Shown here: in pieces, positions 14,149 to 22,300 of the stretch
Layout: every line of letters starts with the position of its first letter
Position numbering within the stretch: the first letter of the stretch is position 1
From: a virus
Reading direction: 5' to 3' (one strand)
IMG/VR virus record: IMGVR_UViG_3300037264_005455
Location: 1 to 23,172 of that record
DNA: 23,172 nt
Notes under the pieces: model-generated
Told to the model about the DNA's origin: nothing
Databases searched by the model: none
What the model saw: the letters and a program-made list of their open reading frames with translations, nothing else
Made by a program: the position numbers and the translations under genes

Positions 14149-14994
14149 CTACCCACCCCCCACACTCAGGAACGCTGCCGCAGCCGCGCCGGGGTTGCGC
14201 GCGCGTGCCTCTGCGGCGGCTGCGGCGTTCGCGGCGGCGTTGTTGCCGGCCAGGATCCCCGCCGCCGTGAACACGAGCACTCCGGGCAACCTCGGTAGGA
14301 ACGGTGACTGCGGAAGCCCGCCCGCCTGGTTCCGCACCGTCTTCCAGGTCGGGTAGTCCAGGTCGAGGCGCTGAAGTGACAGCGTGACCGTGGCCCCGTA
14401 CGGCTGCACCGTGATGGGATGAAAGGGGTGCTCCCACTTGATGGAATAGCCCGTCGCGTAGCACCGCAAAGTCATCCAACTCCCGAACTGGACAAGCACG
14501 TACGGTGGGTCGTGCCGCGGAAACTGACTACGGTTCACCCCCTGAAGATCCTGCTCAGAGAAGCCGACTGCGCGCGCGTTGCTGAGGATCCGCTCCTTGA
14601 GCGCCGTTGCCTCACGCTGTAGCGGGAAACAGAGCGCCTGGCACCACCGCGCCTTTCGCTCCATCTGCGTGAGGATGCTCTCCAGGTCCGTGACGGCCAA
14701 CTCCCGGATGTTAACCTCGCGCCCGAGCGTGCTCCCCGCCCGGAACTTCAACTCCAAGTTGAACGCGGACCAGTTGCCGCCACGGTAAGCCGCGAACCCC
14801 GGCTGCGGCATGCGGTCCGCCGCGATCTCGCGGTACCCCGCGACGGCGTAGGACTCCTCGATGCCGTCCATTGGAAAGCTCTCGAAGTCCAACTTGCTGT
14901 CCTTGCCAACCGGGTCGTCCTCCAACACGAGCGCACACATCGCCATTTTGGCGAAGCCGACCCCAGGCGTGAAGTCCGTAGGGCGGTGGGTCAC
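14149..14994 (-). CDS. Tail/baseplate protein of unknown fold, alanine-rich C-terminus
   Basis: I do not recognise a named family, but the position between the tape measure and a LysM-like protein is that of a baseplate or tube-initiator protein. The 281-residue product has a long soluble part, including VLVQFGSWMTLRCYATGYSI (about 166-185) and a strand-rich GATVTLSLQRLDLDYPTW (200-217). Its low-complexity end runs from a hydrophobic LPGVLVFTAAGILAG (236-250) through alanine repeats to AAAAAFLSVGGG. The GTG at 14994 is preferred over a TTG one codon earlier because GGGGG lies six bases upstream of the GTG and it forms a GTGA overlap with the tape measure stop. Function is inferred from context only. 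Confidence 0.75.
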   Translation of the reverse strand: MTHRPTDFTPGVGFAKMAMCALVLEDDPVGKDSKLDFESFPMDGIEESYAVAGYREIAADRMPQPGFAAYRGGNWSAFNLELKFRAGSTLGREVNIRELAVTDLESILTQMERKARWCQALCFPLQREATALKERILSNARAVGFSEQDLQGVNRSQFPRHDPPYVLVQFGSWMTLRCYATGYSIKWEHPFHPITVQPYGATVTLSLQRLDLDYPTWKTVRNQAGGLPQSPFLPRLPGVLVFTAAGILAGNNAAANAAAAAEARARNPGAAAAAFLSVGGG

Positions 14995-17075
14995 CAACTA
15001 CCCCCGTTCATACCCGGAGCCATGTAGATGTCGCCCATGCCGCGATCTTCGTCCTGTGCCGGCGTCTCCGTGTTCATCGACAGAACGCGCATAGTCCCAC
15101 GCGACAGCGTGCGGTCGATGCTCATGGCGATCTCCACGAGCCGATCCAACGCCGGGAACTTCATGTCAGGGAGGATGGGTGCGAGCGTGCGCTCGACCAC
15201 GTCAGGACTGAGCGGGAGGACCATCTCGGGCCCAGCCTCGCCGATCAGCTTGCGCGTCGGGCCGGTGACCACGCCGCCCGCGGCCATCCCACCTTCGCGC
15301 GCCACCTTGAGCGCGCGCATGCGCTTGTTGAACTCCTCGCGGTCTTGCGTCTGTAGCACGCCCGGGTCGATCTCCGCCGACAGCGGCGCGGCCCCGCCTG
15401 CCTCCTTCAGCGCGTCCGTCAGCCCAGCGCCCGCACCTTCGGCTTCCTCCTCAGCGAGCCCCACCATGACGAGCAACTTGTGGATCGCCCCGCCAAGGAA
15501 GCCAAAGTAGTCCGTGACCATCTTCTTGAGCCCCGCGAACACACCCTCCATCCTGAATACGTTCACCAACTGCTGCGCGTAACCGATAACGCCGTTCACG
15601 AAACCGATGATTGGGTCGATCCAAAGCAGCTTGAAATCGCTCAGGTACTTGCCGAGCTTCGGACCGAAGAAGTCATCCAAACGGTCTGCAAGCTGACCGA
15701 CCAAGTCCGCAACCGCCGCAATCCACAACTCGATCTGAGGCATGTTCTGGTCAAGCCACTGCGCGACCTTGAGCAACAGCGGGACGAACACCTTCTCCAA
15801 CAACGTGACCACAATGCGCGTGAGTGGTGGGATCAGTGGAATGAGCGCCCCCAACAACTCCACCGCAACCTTGACGAGCGCCGGCCCCACCTGCACAACG
15901 GCACGCATTAGCGCCCCACCGATCTCCTTCCCAGCCGTGAGCAACGTACTCATCAACTTCAACAAGACTGGCTTAGCGGCCTTGATGATGTCGAACAACC
16001 CCGCCATGATCCCCTCAGGGTTCCCCTTGAGAAGATCGGCAAGCATGGTACCCAACTGAAGGGCCGCCAACTCCAGGAAGACCGCCAGCGGCTTGATGTA
16101 GGGCACAATCGCATCGGCCAAGTTCTGCGCGATCAACTCCAGTGTCATCGAAAACGGCCCGAACGCCGTCTCGACAATGGCGGCGAAGGTTTGGATGGCT
16201 GGGGTGACCTGCTCCACGATCATGTCAAGCAGAGGCGAAAACAGGTCGAGCAGCTTCCCGAAAGGACCGAGCATCACCCCCGCGATCCCGCCCATGTCCC
16301 GAAACGCGTTGGCAATCGACTGGATGTCTATGACCTTGCGCAAGAAGTGCCCAGCCTGTTGCGCGACCTTCACGAACCCCAACCCAGCAATCTTTGAGAA
16401 CTGAGCGACAAGATGCGTCGTCCTCTTTAGTAGCGACGGGAACTTCTCCAACTCCGTGCGGGCCTTATCCATATCCTCGCGAGCATCCTTCAACTTCTCG
16501 AATGCTTCGCCCAATGCTCGCGCACGCTCTACTGGATCTCCGATCTTGGAGATGCCCCGAAGGGACTTCTCGATGTCACGAACCTTCGTAGCAGCGTCTG
16601 CGTACTTGAGGCGCGCCGCCGCGCGCTCGAACATCCCAAGCCGGCGCTGCACACTGAACGCAACGGACTCGAAGCCCTTCTTAATGATGGGAAGCGTCTT
16701 TAGCAGGCCGCCCGCGACGCGCCCCGCCGGCGTAGTCATGAACCTGTTAACGACCTTCTGCACGTCGGTCGAAAGCATCCGCACACCAGCGTGGGCGAAA
16801 TATAGCGCCTTCGTCAACCGCGCGCCAAGGTTCATCTTCGCCAGAGCGATGACTTGCCCAAACGACCGCGACGCACCCTCCGCCATCCCGGCGAAGCTCC
16901 GCAACAGCGGACCACGCTTTGACCCCCACTGCGCAATCTGGTCCGAGAAGTTACCGGCGGAGTAAGCGGCCTCCTCTATGCGTGCTTGGACAAACGTCGT
17001 GATCTTGTCGATGGAGGACGTGGCCTTGTCCTCCACCTTGAGGATCCAACCGATGGTCTCGAACCCGTCGGCCAC
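14991..17075 (-). CDS. Tail tape measure protein
   Basis: The 694-residue product is the tape measure protein that templates tail tube length and occupies the tube lumen. It is almost wholly helical, with long hydrophobic stretches between about 220 and 545 (for example LLGALIPLIPPLTRIVVTLLEKVFVPLLL at 408-435, read in segments). A charged coiled-coil-like segment spans 165-215. The C-terminal motif AAGGVVTGPTRKLIGEAGP at 598-616, followed by EMVLPL, is a classic tape measure signature. At about 1.5 Å per residue it would imply a tail of roughly 100 nm, which is inference. The GTG start follows the previous TAG by one base. Sampled lines of this gene are about 52-60% GC, lower than neighbouring genes. 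The stop overlaps the next GTG by four bases. Confidence 0.92.
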   Translation of the reverse strand: MADGFETIGWILKVEDKATSSIDKITTFVQARIEEAAYSAGNFSDQIAQWGSKRGPLLRSFAGMAEGASRSFGQVIALAKMNLGARLTKALYFAHAGVRMLSTDVQKVVNRFMTTPAGRVAGGLLKTLPIIKKGFESVAFSVQRRLGMFERAAARLKYADAATKVRDIEKSLRGISKIGDPVERARALGEAFEKLKDAREDMDKARTELEKFPSLLKRTTHLVAQFSKIAGLGFVKVAQQAGHFLRKVIDIQSIANAFRDMGGIAGVMLGPFGKLLDLFSPLLDMIVEQVTPAIQTFAAIVETAFGPFSMTLELIAQNLADAIVPYIKPLAVFLELAALQLGTMLADLLKGNPEGIMAGLFDIIKAAKPVLLKLMSTLLTAGKEIGGALMRAVVQVGPALVKVAVELLGALIPLIPPLTRIVVTLLEKVFVPLLLKVAQWLDQNMPQIELWIAAVADLVGQLADRLDDFFGPKLGKYLSDFKLLWIDPIIGFVNGVIGYAQQLVNVFRMEGVFAGLKKMVTDYFGFLGGAIHKLLVMVGLAEEEAEGAGAGLTDALKEAGGAAPLSAEIDPGVLQTQDREEFNKRMRALKVAREGGMAAGGVVTGPTRKLIGEAGPEMVLPLSPDVVERTLAPILPDMKFPALDRLVEIAMSIDRTLSRGTMRVLSMNTETPAQDEDRGMGDIYMAPGMNGGSW

Positions 17076-17076
17076 G

Positions 17077-17250
17077 CTAGAACCCCAGCAACTTCGACGC
17101 GAGCATCCCGAGCAAATCGCTCAAGCTGTCCGCGCCCTCCAGCCGCTTCTTAACCGCCGCCTGCTCAACCGTCCGACGCGCGAGGTAGTCCCTACGCTGG
17201 AACGGCGCCATGAGACGCCAGTCCGAGTAGAGCACCCCAGCACGCATCAT
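17077..17250 (-). CDS. Small 57-residue protein upstream of tape measure (tail chaperone position)
   Basis: This short frame, starting MMRAGVLYSDWRLMAPFQRR, fills the gap between the gp26-like gene and the tape measure gene. The ATG is supported by AGGAGGAG about nine bases upstream, and the TAG stop lies one base before the tape measure GTG. The DWRLMAPFQRRDYLARRTVEQ stretch resembles the small W-x-L-x-x-(L/M)-x-x-x-(E/Q)R-R proteins found before tape measure genes in many contractile tails and in extracellular injection systems. These are thought to act as tail assembly chaperones, like the P2 E family. That assignment rests on position and a weak motif. The rest is charged and helical, with no membrane segment. 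Confidence 0.7.
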   Translation of the reverse strand: MMRAGVLYSDWRLMAPFQRRDYLARRTVEQAAVKKRLEGADSLSDLLGMLASKLLGF

Positions 17251-17275
17251 GGCGAAGCGCTCCTCCTGTACCTGC

Positions 17276-18349
17276 TCAACGGACCGTAGCGCCGAGGCGA
17301 CGACGAAACATCGCGCCGTTCAGCGGAAGCTGCTGCCTGAACGAGTGCCCATTGGGGCACCGGAACGAAGGCGAAAGCTCGTAGCCGAACGACCTCCTCT
17401 CCGCTGCGCGTCGCAGTTCCGAGAGCAGCGGTAGCGGCGCCTGCTTGACCCACCGCATCGCGTCCAACACGCCGACGCGCTTGCCGTCGAGCGTGGCGAT
17501 GGTGCGCGCGTGGATGAAGCTGTGCAGCTTGGCGCCGGGCGTCGTGGCTTGCGTGTTCTGGGCACGCTCCGCGAAGTCCTCGGCCTGGATCAAGTCCTCC
17601 AGGCGAAGGTAGCGAAGGCCCACGGTCTGCCCATTCGCGAGCGTCACGTCGATGGGCTCCGCGAGCGGCCCCGACACGTAGACCTGCTGCGCCTCGATGG
17701 CCTCCACACCGTCGATGCCCATCTCACGTAGGACGCGAAGATCCTCGTCCTCGTCCTGCGCCGTGTCGGGCGGCCACGTCGTCGGCTCGCCCAGCGCCGC
17801 TCGACGCAGCACGCGGCACGGCACCTGCGACAGCGGGCGCGAGCCGTCGAACTGCGTGTTGCACGATGGGCACACCGGGTAGAGCGGGATGTTGTCCTCG
17901 CCAAGCGAGAGCGCGAGGACGTGCAGGAGGACGGCGCTCCAGTCCGACAGTTCCAGCTTCTCGTACGGGATGCCGGCGCAGTCCACGCACTGGCTCACGA
18001 CGTGGCGGAGCACCGGCGTAGCGGACAGGCCGTCACCCGCGCCGGCCAGGATCTCCTCCTGCTCTCCACGCATTGGAGAGATGACCACTACCCCCGGGTG
18101 GTCACCGTAGAGGAGCCCACCCGACGGGAGGCTGTACGGGCGCCCCAACGGGTCGGGCGCCCGAGGCGAGATGAGCTTGGGCGACGGGAGGCGGCGCCCA
18201 GGTACCTGTGCGCCCGGTAGCGCTGGGGGCGCAGCCTGCGCCACGGGAGGCCCCTCAGGACCGACGGGGCTGGCCACGCCCAGGTTCGTGGCGAGCTTGC
18301 GCAGCGGGTGTTGCGAAGGGAGTTGGCTCGGGTCCATGTTGGGGTTCAC
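17276..18349 (-). CDS. T4 gp26-like baseplate protein with zinc-ribbon cysteines
   Basis: The 357-residue product looks like the T4 gp26-type baseplate family often found just upstream of the tape measure gene. Residues 25-66 are proline-rich. The core begins at YSLPSGGLLYGDHPGVVVISPM (72-93) and continues with a helical LELSDWSAVLLHVLALSLGEDN region. Cysteine pairs follow: CVDC at 121-124, CPSC at 160-163 and RCPNGHSF at 330-337, suggesting a zinc-binding ribbon. The GTG start is chosen because GGGGAGG lies five bases upstream and it overlaps the preceding stop as GTGA; the frame is open further upstream without a comparable site. An ATG four codons in is the alternative start. It is probably a hub or assembly protein of the baseplate. 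Its length exceeds T4 gp26, mainly through the N-terminal extension and an acidic central insert. Confidence 0.7.
   Translation of the reverse strand: MNPNMDPSQLPSQHPLRKLATNLGVASPVGPEGPPVAQAAPPALPGAQVPGRRLPSPKLISPRAPDPLGRPYSLPSGGLLYGDHPGVVVISPMRGEQEEILAGAGDGLSATPVLRHVVSQCVDCAGIPYEKLELSDWSAVLLHVLALSLGEDNIPLYPVCPSCNTQFDGSRPLSQVPCRVLRRAALGEPTTWPPDTAQDEDEDLRVLREMGIDGVEAIEAQQVYVSGPLAEPIDVTLANGQTVGLRYLRLEDLIQAEDFAERAQNTQATTPGAKLHSFIHARTIATLDGKRVGVLDAMRWVKQAPLPLLSELRRAAERRSFGYELSPSFRCPNGHSFRQQLPLNGAMFRRRLGATVR
18199..18208. repeat. Palindrome CAGGTACCTG, copy 3
   Basis: Inside the gp26-like gene. Here the same bases are read in another frame (Gln-Val-Pro), so the shared sequence cannot be explained by one conserved peptide. 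Confidence 0.6.
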
Positions 18350-18672
18350 GCGATCCTCCCCGCCGCACGCTCCACAGCCTGTTCGCGAGTGTGCTCCTCC
18401 TCCAGCCTCTTGCGCTCCCACAGGAGCGCTTCGTCCAACTTCGTGATGACGCACGCACGATCGCGCGACGGCTCCGCCCGTTGGAGCGCGCGTGCGTAGT
18501 CCACGCACACCTTCAACACTTCGATGAGTTCGACGCCGTTGGTGCCGCGCGTCTGGGCAGGCCCGTTCTGGAACTGAATCATGAGGGCGCTACCACCCTC
18601 AATGAGCGCACGATCCCAACAGCCGTGGTCCTGTCCCCAGCCGCCGGGCGTCGTGACGTAAGTCGCTGGCAT
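18346..18672 (-). CDS. Acb2/Tad1-like small protein (possible anti-CBASS/anti-Thoeris sponge)
   Basis: The 108-residue product resembles the Acb2/Tad1 hairpin family of small phage proteins. Family members form oligomers that sequester cyclic nucleotide or gcADPR signals and so block CBASS or Thoeris immunity. Seen here: IQFQNGP at 32-38, a TNGVELIEVLKV helix at 44-55, R-x-C at 72-74, and TKLDEALLWERKRLEEE at 77-93. This matches, from memory of the family, an FQ-x-GP / NGV..E.LL / C / KLEEAL-W pattern. The usual C-terminal R-GVEGT motif is not clear; the tail reads TREQAVERAAGRIA. AGGAG sits seven bases before the ATG, and the stop overlaps the next GTG by four bases. Such a gene among tail genes looks like an inserted accessory gene. 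Family membership is fairly likely; ligand and function are inference. Confidence 0.6.
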   Translation of the reverse strand: MPATYVTTPGGWGQDHGCWDRALIEGGSALMIQFQNGPAQTRGTNGVELIEVLKVCVDYARALQRAEPSRDRACVITKLDEALLWERKRLEEEHTREQAVERAAGRIA

Positions 18673-18684
18673 GTTGCCGCTCCT

Positions 18685-18699
18685 GGCCCATGTTGGGCC
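18685..18699 (-). promoter_or_regulatory. Short inverted repeat beside the ribosome binding site of the Acb2-like gene
   Basis: GGCCCA-ACA-TGGGCC forms a perfect six-base-pair stem with a three-base loop in the tube/Acb2-like gap. It ends two bases before the AGGAG that serves the Acb2-like ATG. No T-run follows, so it is not an intrinsic terminator. It could modulate access to that ribosome binding site or mark the edge of an inserted gene. Confidence 0.4.
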
Positions 18700-18729
18700 G
18701 TCACATCAAGTTGTAGAAACTGCTACCTC

Positions 18730-19290
18730 TTACGTTCCGCTCACCGGGGCTAGGAGGTTTTGATCCCAGATGACGCGGTCGCAGGCGAGGTCCATCTCCA
18801 TAACCATGAGTTCACCCGACGCGAAGTCCACAGCGATGTCCGGCATCTTCATGGGCCAGATGCCTTCCAGCTTCGCCGTGCGCTCCGCCGTGCCGTCTGA
18901 CTGGAACAGCACGAGGTTGCCCGTGGTCTTCACGAGGCCCATGGGGAGCATGAGCCCCGTCTCCTCGTTGTAGACCAGCGAGAACCACTGGAACAGGATG
19001 CGCCGCGTGCCGGGGAGGATGAAGTCCCGGAACGTGACGGTGATGTTCCCCTGCGGCTCCGGCTTCGTGGCGTAGCCCGCGACGCCGTTCAGGTAGTGCA
19101 GGTCCGCGCGACCGACGGTCCGGCCGGGCACGTTGAACTGCTGCACGCTCAGGATCAGCACCTCCTTCGCGCCTGGGATGAGTTGATCGAGGTTCAACTC
19201 CAGCATCCCCATGTTCTGCTTCTGGTGATTCCAGATTGAAGCAGCTTGGGATAGGACATTCCCGGCGTACCGATAAGCGGTGACGGCCAT
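18730..19290 (-). CDS. Tail tube protein
   Basis: The 186-residue product fits the T4 gp19-like tail tube family, whose subunits form the inner tube through which DNA passes. Its length is in the usual 140-190 range. Visible family features are the central VQQFNVPGRTVGRADLHYLNGVAGY region (49-73), a strand-rich middle (NITVTFRDFILPGTRR) and a C-terminal LEGIWPMKMPDIAVDF segment resembling the gaWP strand of tube proteins. It directly follows the sheath gene, the standard myovirus pairing. GGGGAGG lies about ten bases before the ATG, inside the preceding small frame. A 57-base gap then separates it from the next gene, the longest gap in the tail block apart from the sheath-tube one. Confidence 0.9.
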   Translation of the reverse strand: MAVTAYRYAGNVLSQAASIWNHQKQNMGMLELNLDQLIPGAKEVLILSVQQFNVPGRTVGRADLHYLNGVAGYATKPEPQGNITVTFRDFILPGTRRILFQWFSLVYNEETGLMLPMGLVKTTGNLVLFQSDGTAERTAKLEGIWPMKMPDIAVDFASGELMVMEMDLACDRVIWDQNLLAPVSGT

Positions 19291-19294
19291 ATAG

Positions 19295-19357
19295 CTAGTG
19301 CCTCCCCTCGCAGGCTGCGAGGACTACTACGCTGACAAGTAGAAGCGCGATGTGCAT
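19295..19357 (-). CDS. Possible 20-residue lipoprotein-like micropeptide
   Basis: An ATG two bases after the sheath stop opens a 20-residue frame, MHIALLLVSVVVLAACEGRH. It reads as a complete lipoprotein signal peptide: a short n-region, a hydrophobic core and a lipobox LAAC, leaving only five residues (CEGRH) after processing. The frame fills most of the sheath-tube gap, and its last codons provide the GGGGAGG ribosome binding site of the tail tube gene. No clear ribosome binding site precedes its own ATG, so expression would rely on coupling to sheath translation. It may be a chance frame over a ribosome-binding region, hence the low confidence. Confidence 0.3.
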   Translation of the reverse strand: MHIALLLVSVVVLAACEGRH

Positions 19358-19359
19358 GA

Positions 19360-22300
19360 TTACGCGGCTGCCACGTCCGCAAACGATGCGCCCGAGGGGG
19401 TGAGAATAACATCGAAGTCGAGGTACTCGGTCGCGCGCGCAGGCTTGATGAACACCTTGGCGTTCACGCGCAGGTTGTCGATGTCCTCCGCCGTCGTGGT
19501 GGTCTGGTCCACGATCACGAAGTAGTCCTGGAGCCCGCGGCGCTCCTTGATGGGCGCCAGCACCGACTCGATGAACGCCTTGATCGACCGCCACAGGATC
19601 GTGTCGTTCAACTCGAACTGGAACTCCTTGGCCCCAGCGTCGAGCTTGTTCGCGATCACGTTGACGGTCCACGACACGTTGATGCGGTCGAGGCTCGTCG
19701 CCGCGCGTTGCGCCGTGCGCTGCCCGTTCAACTGGAGCCCACGGCCCGAGTAGGCCGCGATCACGTTAACGATCTCCGTGCGCTGACCGACCAGCCCGTA
19801 GACGAGGTTCTGGTCGTCCAACTCGACCGAGTACTTGACAGCGTCCGCCAGCACGCGCCCGCGACGCCCACCAGCGATGGGGAACCACGGCGCCGCCACC
19901 GAGTCCGTGTTGGCCACGAGCGCGGCCACGTCACCGTCCGGCGGTTCGATGACCTGCTGGTTCACGTACTGGTCGAGGTAGCTGAGCCACGGGGCGAACA
20001 CGGCCATGAGCCGCGAGTCGATCGCCACCGACGGCGGGAAGGGCACGCGAGCCGTGGCGACGGGCGGTAGCGACGGGCCCGAGTTCCACTCGCCGTTCAC
20101 GAAGTCGCGCACCTGGAACACGTCGTCAGTATCCGGGGTGGGAACGATGCCGATGCACCGCCGGCCCTTGCGCTCACAGAGCGTCTGAAGCGCGGTGATG
20201 ACGGGCGCGTGCCACTGGCCCGGCACCATGATCCAGTCGAGAGGAACGATGTCCGCGTTGCGGAACATCTGGAGCCCGGTCGTGACGGAGCCCACCTTGG
20301 TACCGACCACGTCCGCGTTGGTGAAGGCGCCGCTCATGCCCGCCGACTGCGCTGCGGTGAGGTCCACGTCGAGGATCCCGCCGTCGTCGGTGACGGTGGC
20401 GCGGATGAAGTCCGAACCGTTGAGCGGATCGTTGATGGCGTTCGCGAGATCGTTGAGCGTGGGGGCCTGGCCGAACGACTCGATGATGTTGAGCGCGCCG
20501 AAGTAGACGCGCGCGAGCAGCGTCCCCGCCAGCGACGGGTCGGCCAGCACCTCCAGCCACAGACCGTCGGTCAGGATCGGGCGGTGGTTGCCGATGTCGC
20601 CCGGGTAGCGACTCGTGAAGTGGAGAACCACCTCGTCAGCGGCCACGAAGACAGCCTCGTCGAGCAGGGGCGCGCTCGTCCACTGGATGGACGTGCTGCC
20701 GTCGCGCAGGTCGAGGAAGTTGTCGGGGTCGCTGGGCGCGGCGACGTTCTGGCTCCAGTAGTCGGCGTCCTGCGATGCACCGAGCGTGGCGAACGACACC
20801 TGCGGATCGCCAGCGCCGAACGCGCTCGCCTGCGCGCCCTGGAACGCTACGAGGCGGTTCGCCTGGCGCCGGAACGGGGCAGGCGACAGCGAACCCACGA
20901 ACACGGTGTTGGTCCCGTCTCCGAAGCCGAGGATCTCGGCCACCGGCATGTACACCGCCGTCATCGTGCCGTTGTCCAGCACGTCGAACGTGTTGGGGCC
21001 GGTTGTGATGAGGTCCAGCGCGAGCGCGAACGCGCCCGTGGTGTGGTCGAGGTAGTTCGTCCCGTTGTAGTTGTTCGCCGCCGCGGGGTTGGTCAGGTCC
21101 ATGCCCGCGACGTTGGCCGTGGTGTCCGCGACGAACTGCGGGCCCGTGCCGCGCAGGTTGCGGCGCGCCTGGTCGAACGGACCGGACGTGTACACCACGC
21201 TGATCTGCGCAGCAGCCGTGATGGCCGCCGAGTAGGTGACCGTCCACGCCCCCGTAGCGTAGTCGATGGTTCCCGTGACGGCGACGGCGCGCGGGTCGCC
21301 GCGCGGGCGCGTGAGCCACCCGCCCACGCCGTTGTCGTAGACCGTCACCGGCGAGCCGGCCACGTCGCTCGTGGTGAGCACCACGCTACCAGGGGAGATG
21401 GGCGTCACGAGACGTGAAGCGCCCGGATCGGTGTCGGCCGCCGTCGCGTCACCGCCCGCGTCGCTGGGCTGGAGCACCTGCTGCTTGGCCGCGTCCACCT
21501 CACCAGGGACGGCGCCGCCGCCCATGTCGAGGAGTTGGATGTCGTAGCGCGCCTGGATGGTGGCCGCCGTCACGGCCGGGAACAGCACGCCGCCGATGGG
21601 ATCCCAGGTCGTGACCGTCCACGCACCCGTGCGGTAGTTGATGGTCCCCACGACGACCACGCTCGGCTGTCCGATGGGGGCGGTGCGCCAGCCGCCGAGG
21701 CCGTCGTCGTAGATCGCGGGCGGCACCGGGTCGGTCGGGTGCTCCGGCGTGAGCACGACGGAGCCGGGGATGAGCCACCCCGCCAGCGTCTTCAGCGTGG
21801 CGACCGACGACGCGGCCCCAGCCGCCGCAAGGGCCGCGGTCCCCACCTGCTCCTCGATCGGGACCGTGATGACGACCTTGTTGGCGTTGAAGAACCCGAC
21901 CCCGAGCTTGGGACGGGACAGGTTCCCAGCGTACGAGCCGAGCCCCGCCGCGGTCGCGCCCACGGACTCGGACACGGCCTTCACGAAGATGGCGCCGAAG
22001 GTGCCGCCAGCGAAGAAGGTGGAGCCAGACGCGAAGATGTTGATGCCGTAGGCCCCCGTGCGGTAGTCCACGTAGCCGACCACGCTCGCGGCGCCAGTCA
22101 GGATGCCGAGCCCAGCACCACCCGGCGTGTAGGCCAGGTTCCCGTTGTCCGTGAGTTCCACGAACGCCGAGGCGCCCGTCTGCGCGCGGATGGTGAAGGT
22201 GCCGGGGACGATCGGCTGGCCGATGCTGCCGTAAGCGACGGTCTGGCCAGCGAGCGGAGCGTCGATGGTGCGGATGGTGGTGAACACCCGCGAGCCCGCC

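Noticed and set aside
17276-17300. Programmed +1 frameshift joining the gp26-like and 57-residue genes
   Set aside because: The small gene has its own AGGAGGAG and ATG, the shared open frame is only about 50 bases, and no standard slippery sequence is present, so separate translation is simpler.
6901-20330. Excess of GGTACC sites in general
   Set aside because: About ten were noted, against roughly six expected by chance, so the six-base core alone is not striking; only the extended ten-base palindrome is.
20209-21417. 402-residue open frame on the plus strand
   Set aside because: It is antisense to the sheath gene, with Arg/Val/Glu-rich low-information sequence and no ribosome binding site or motif noted.
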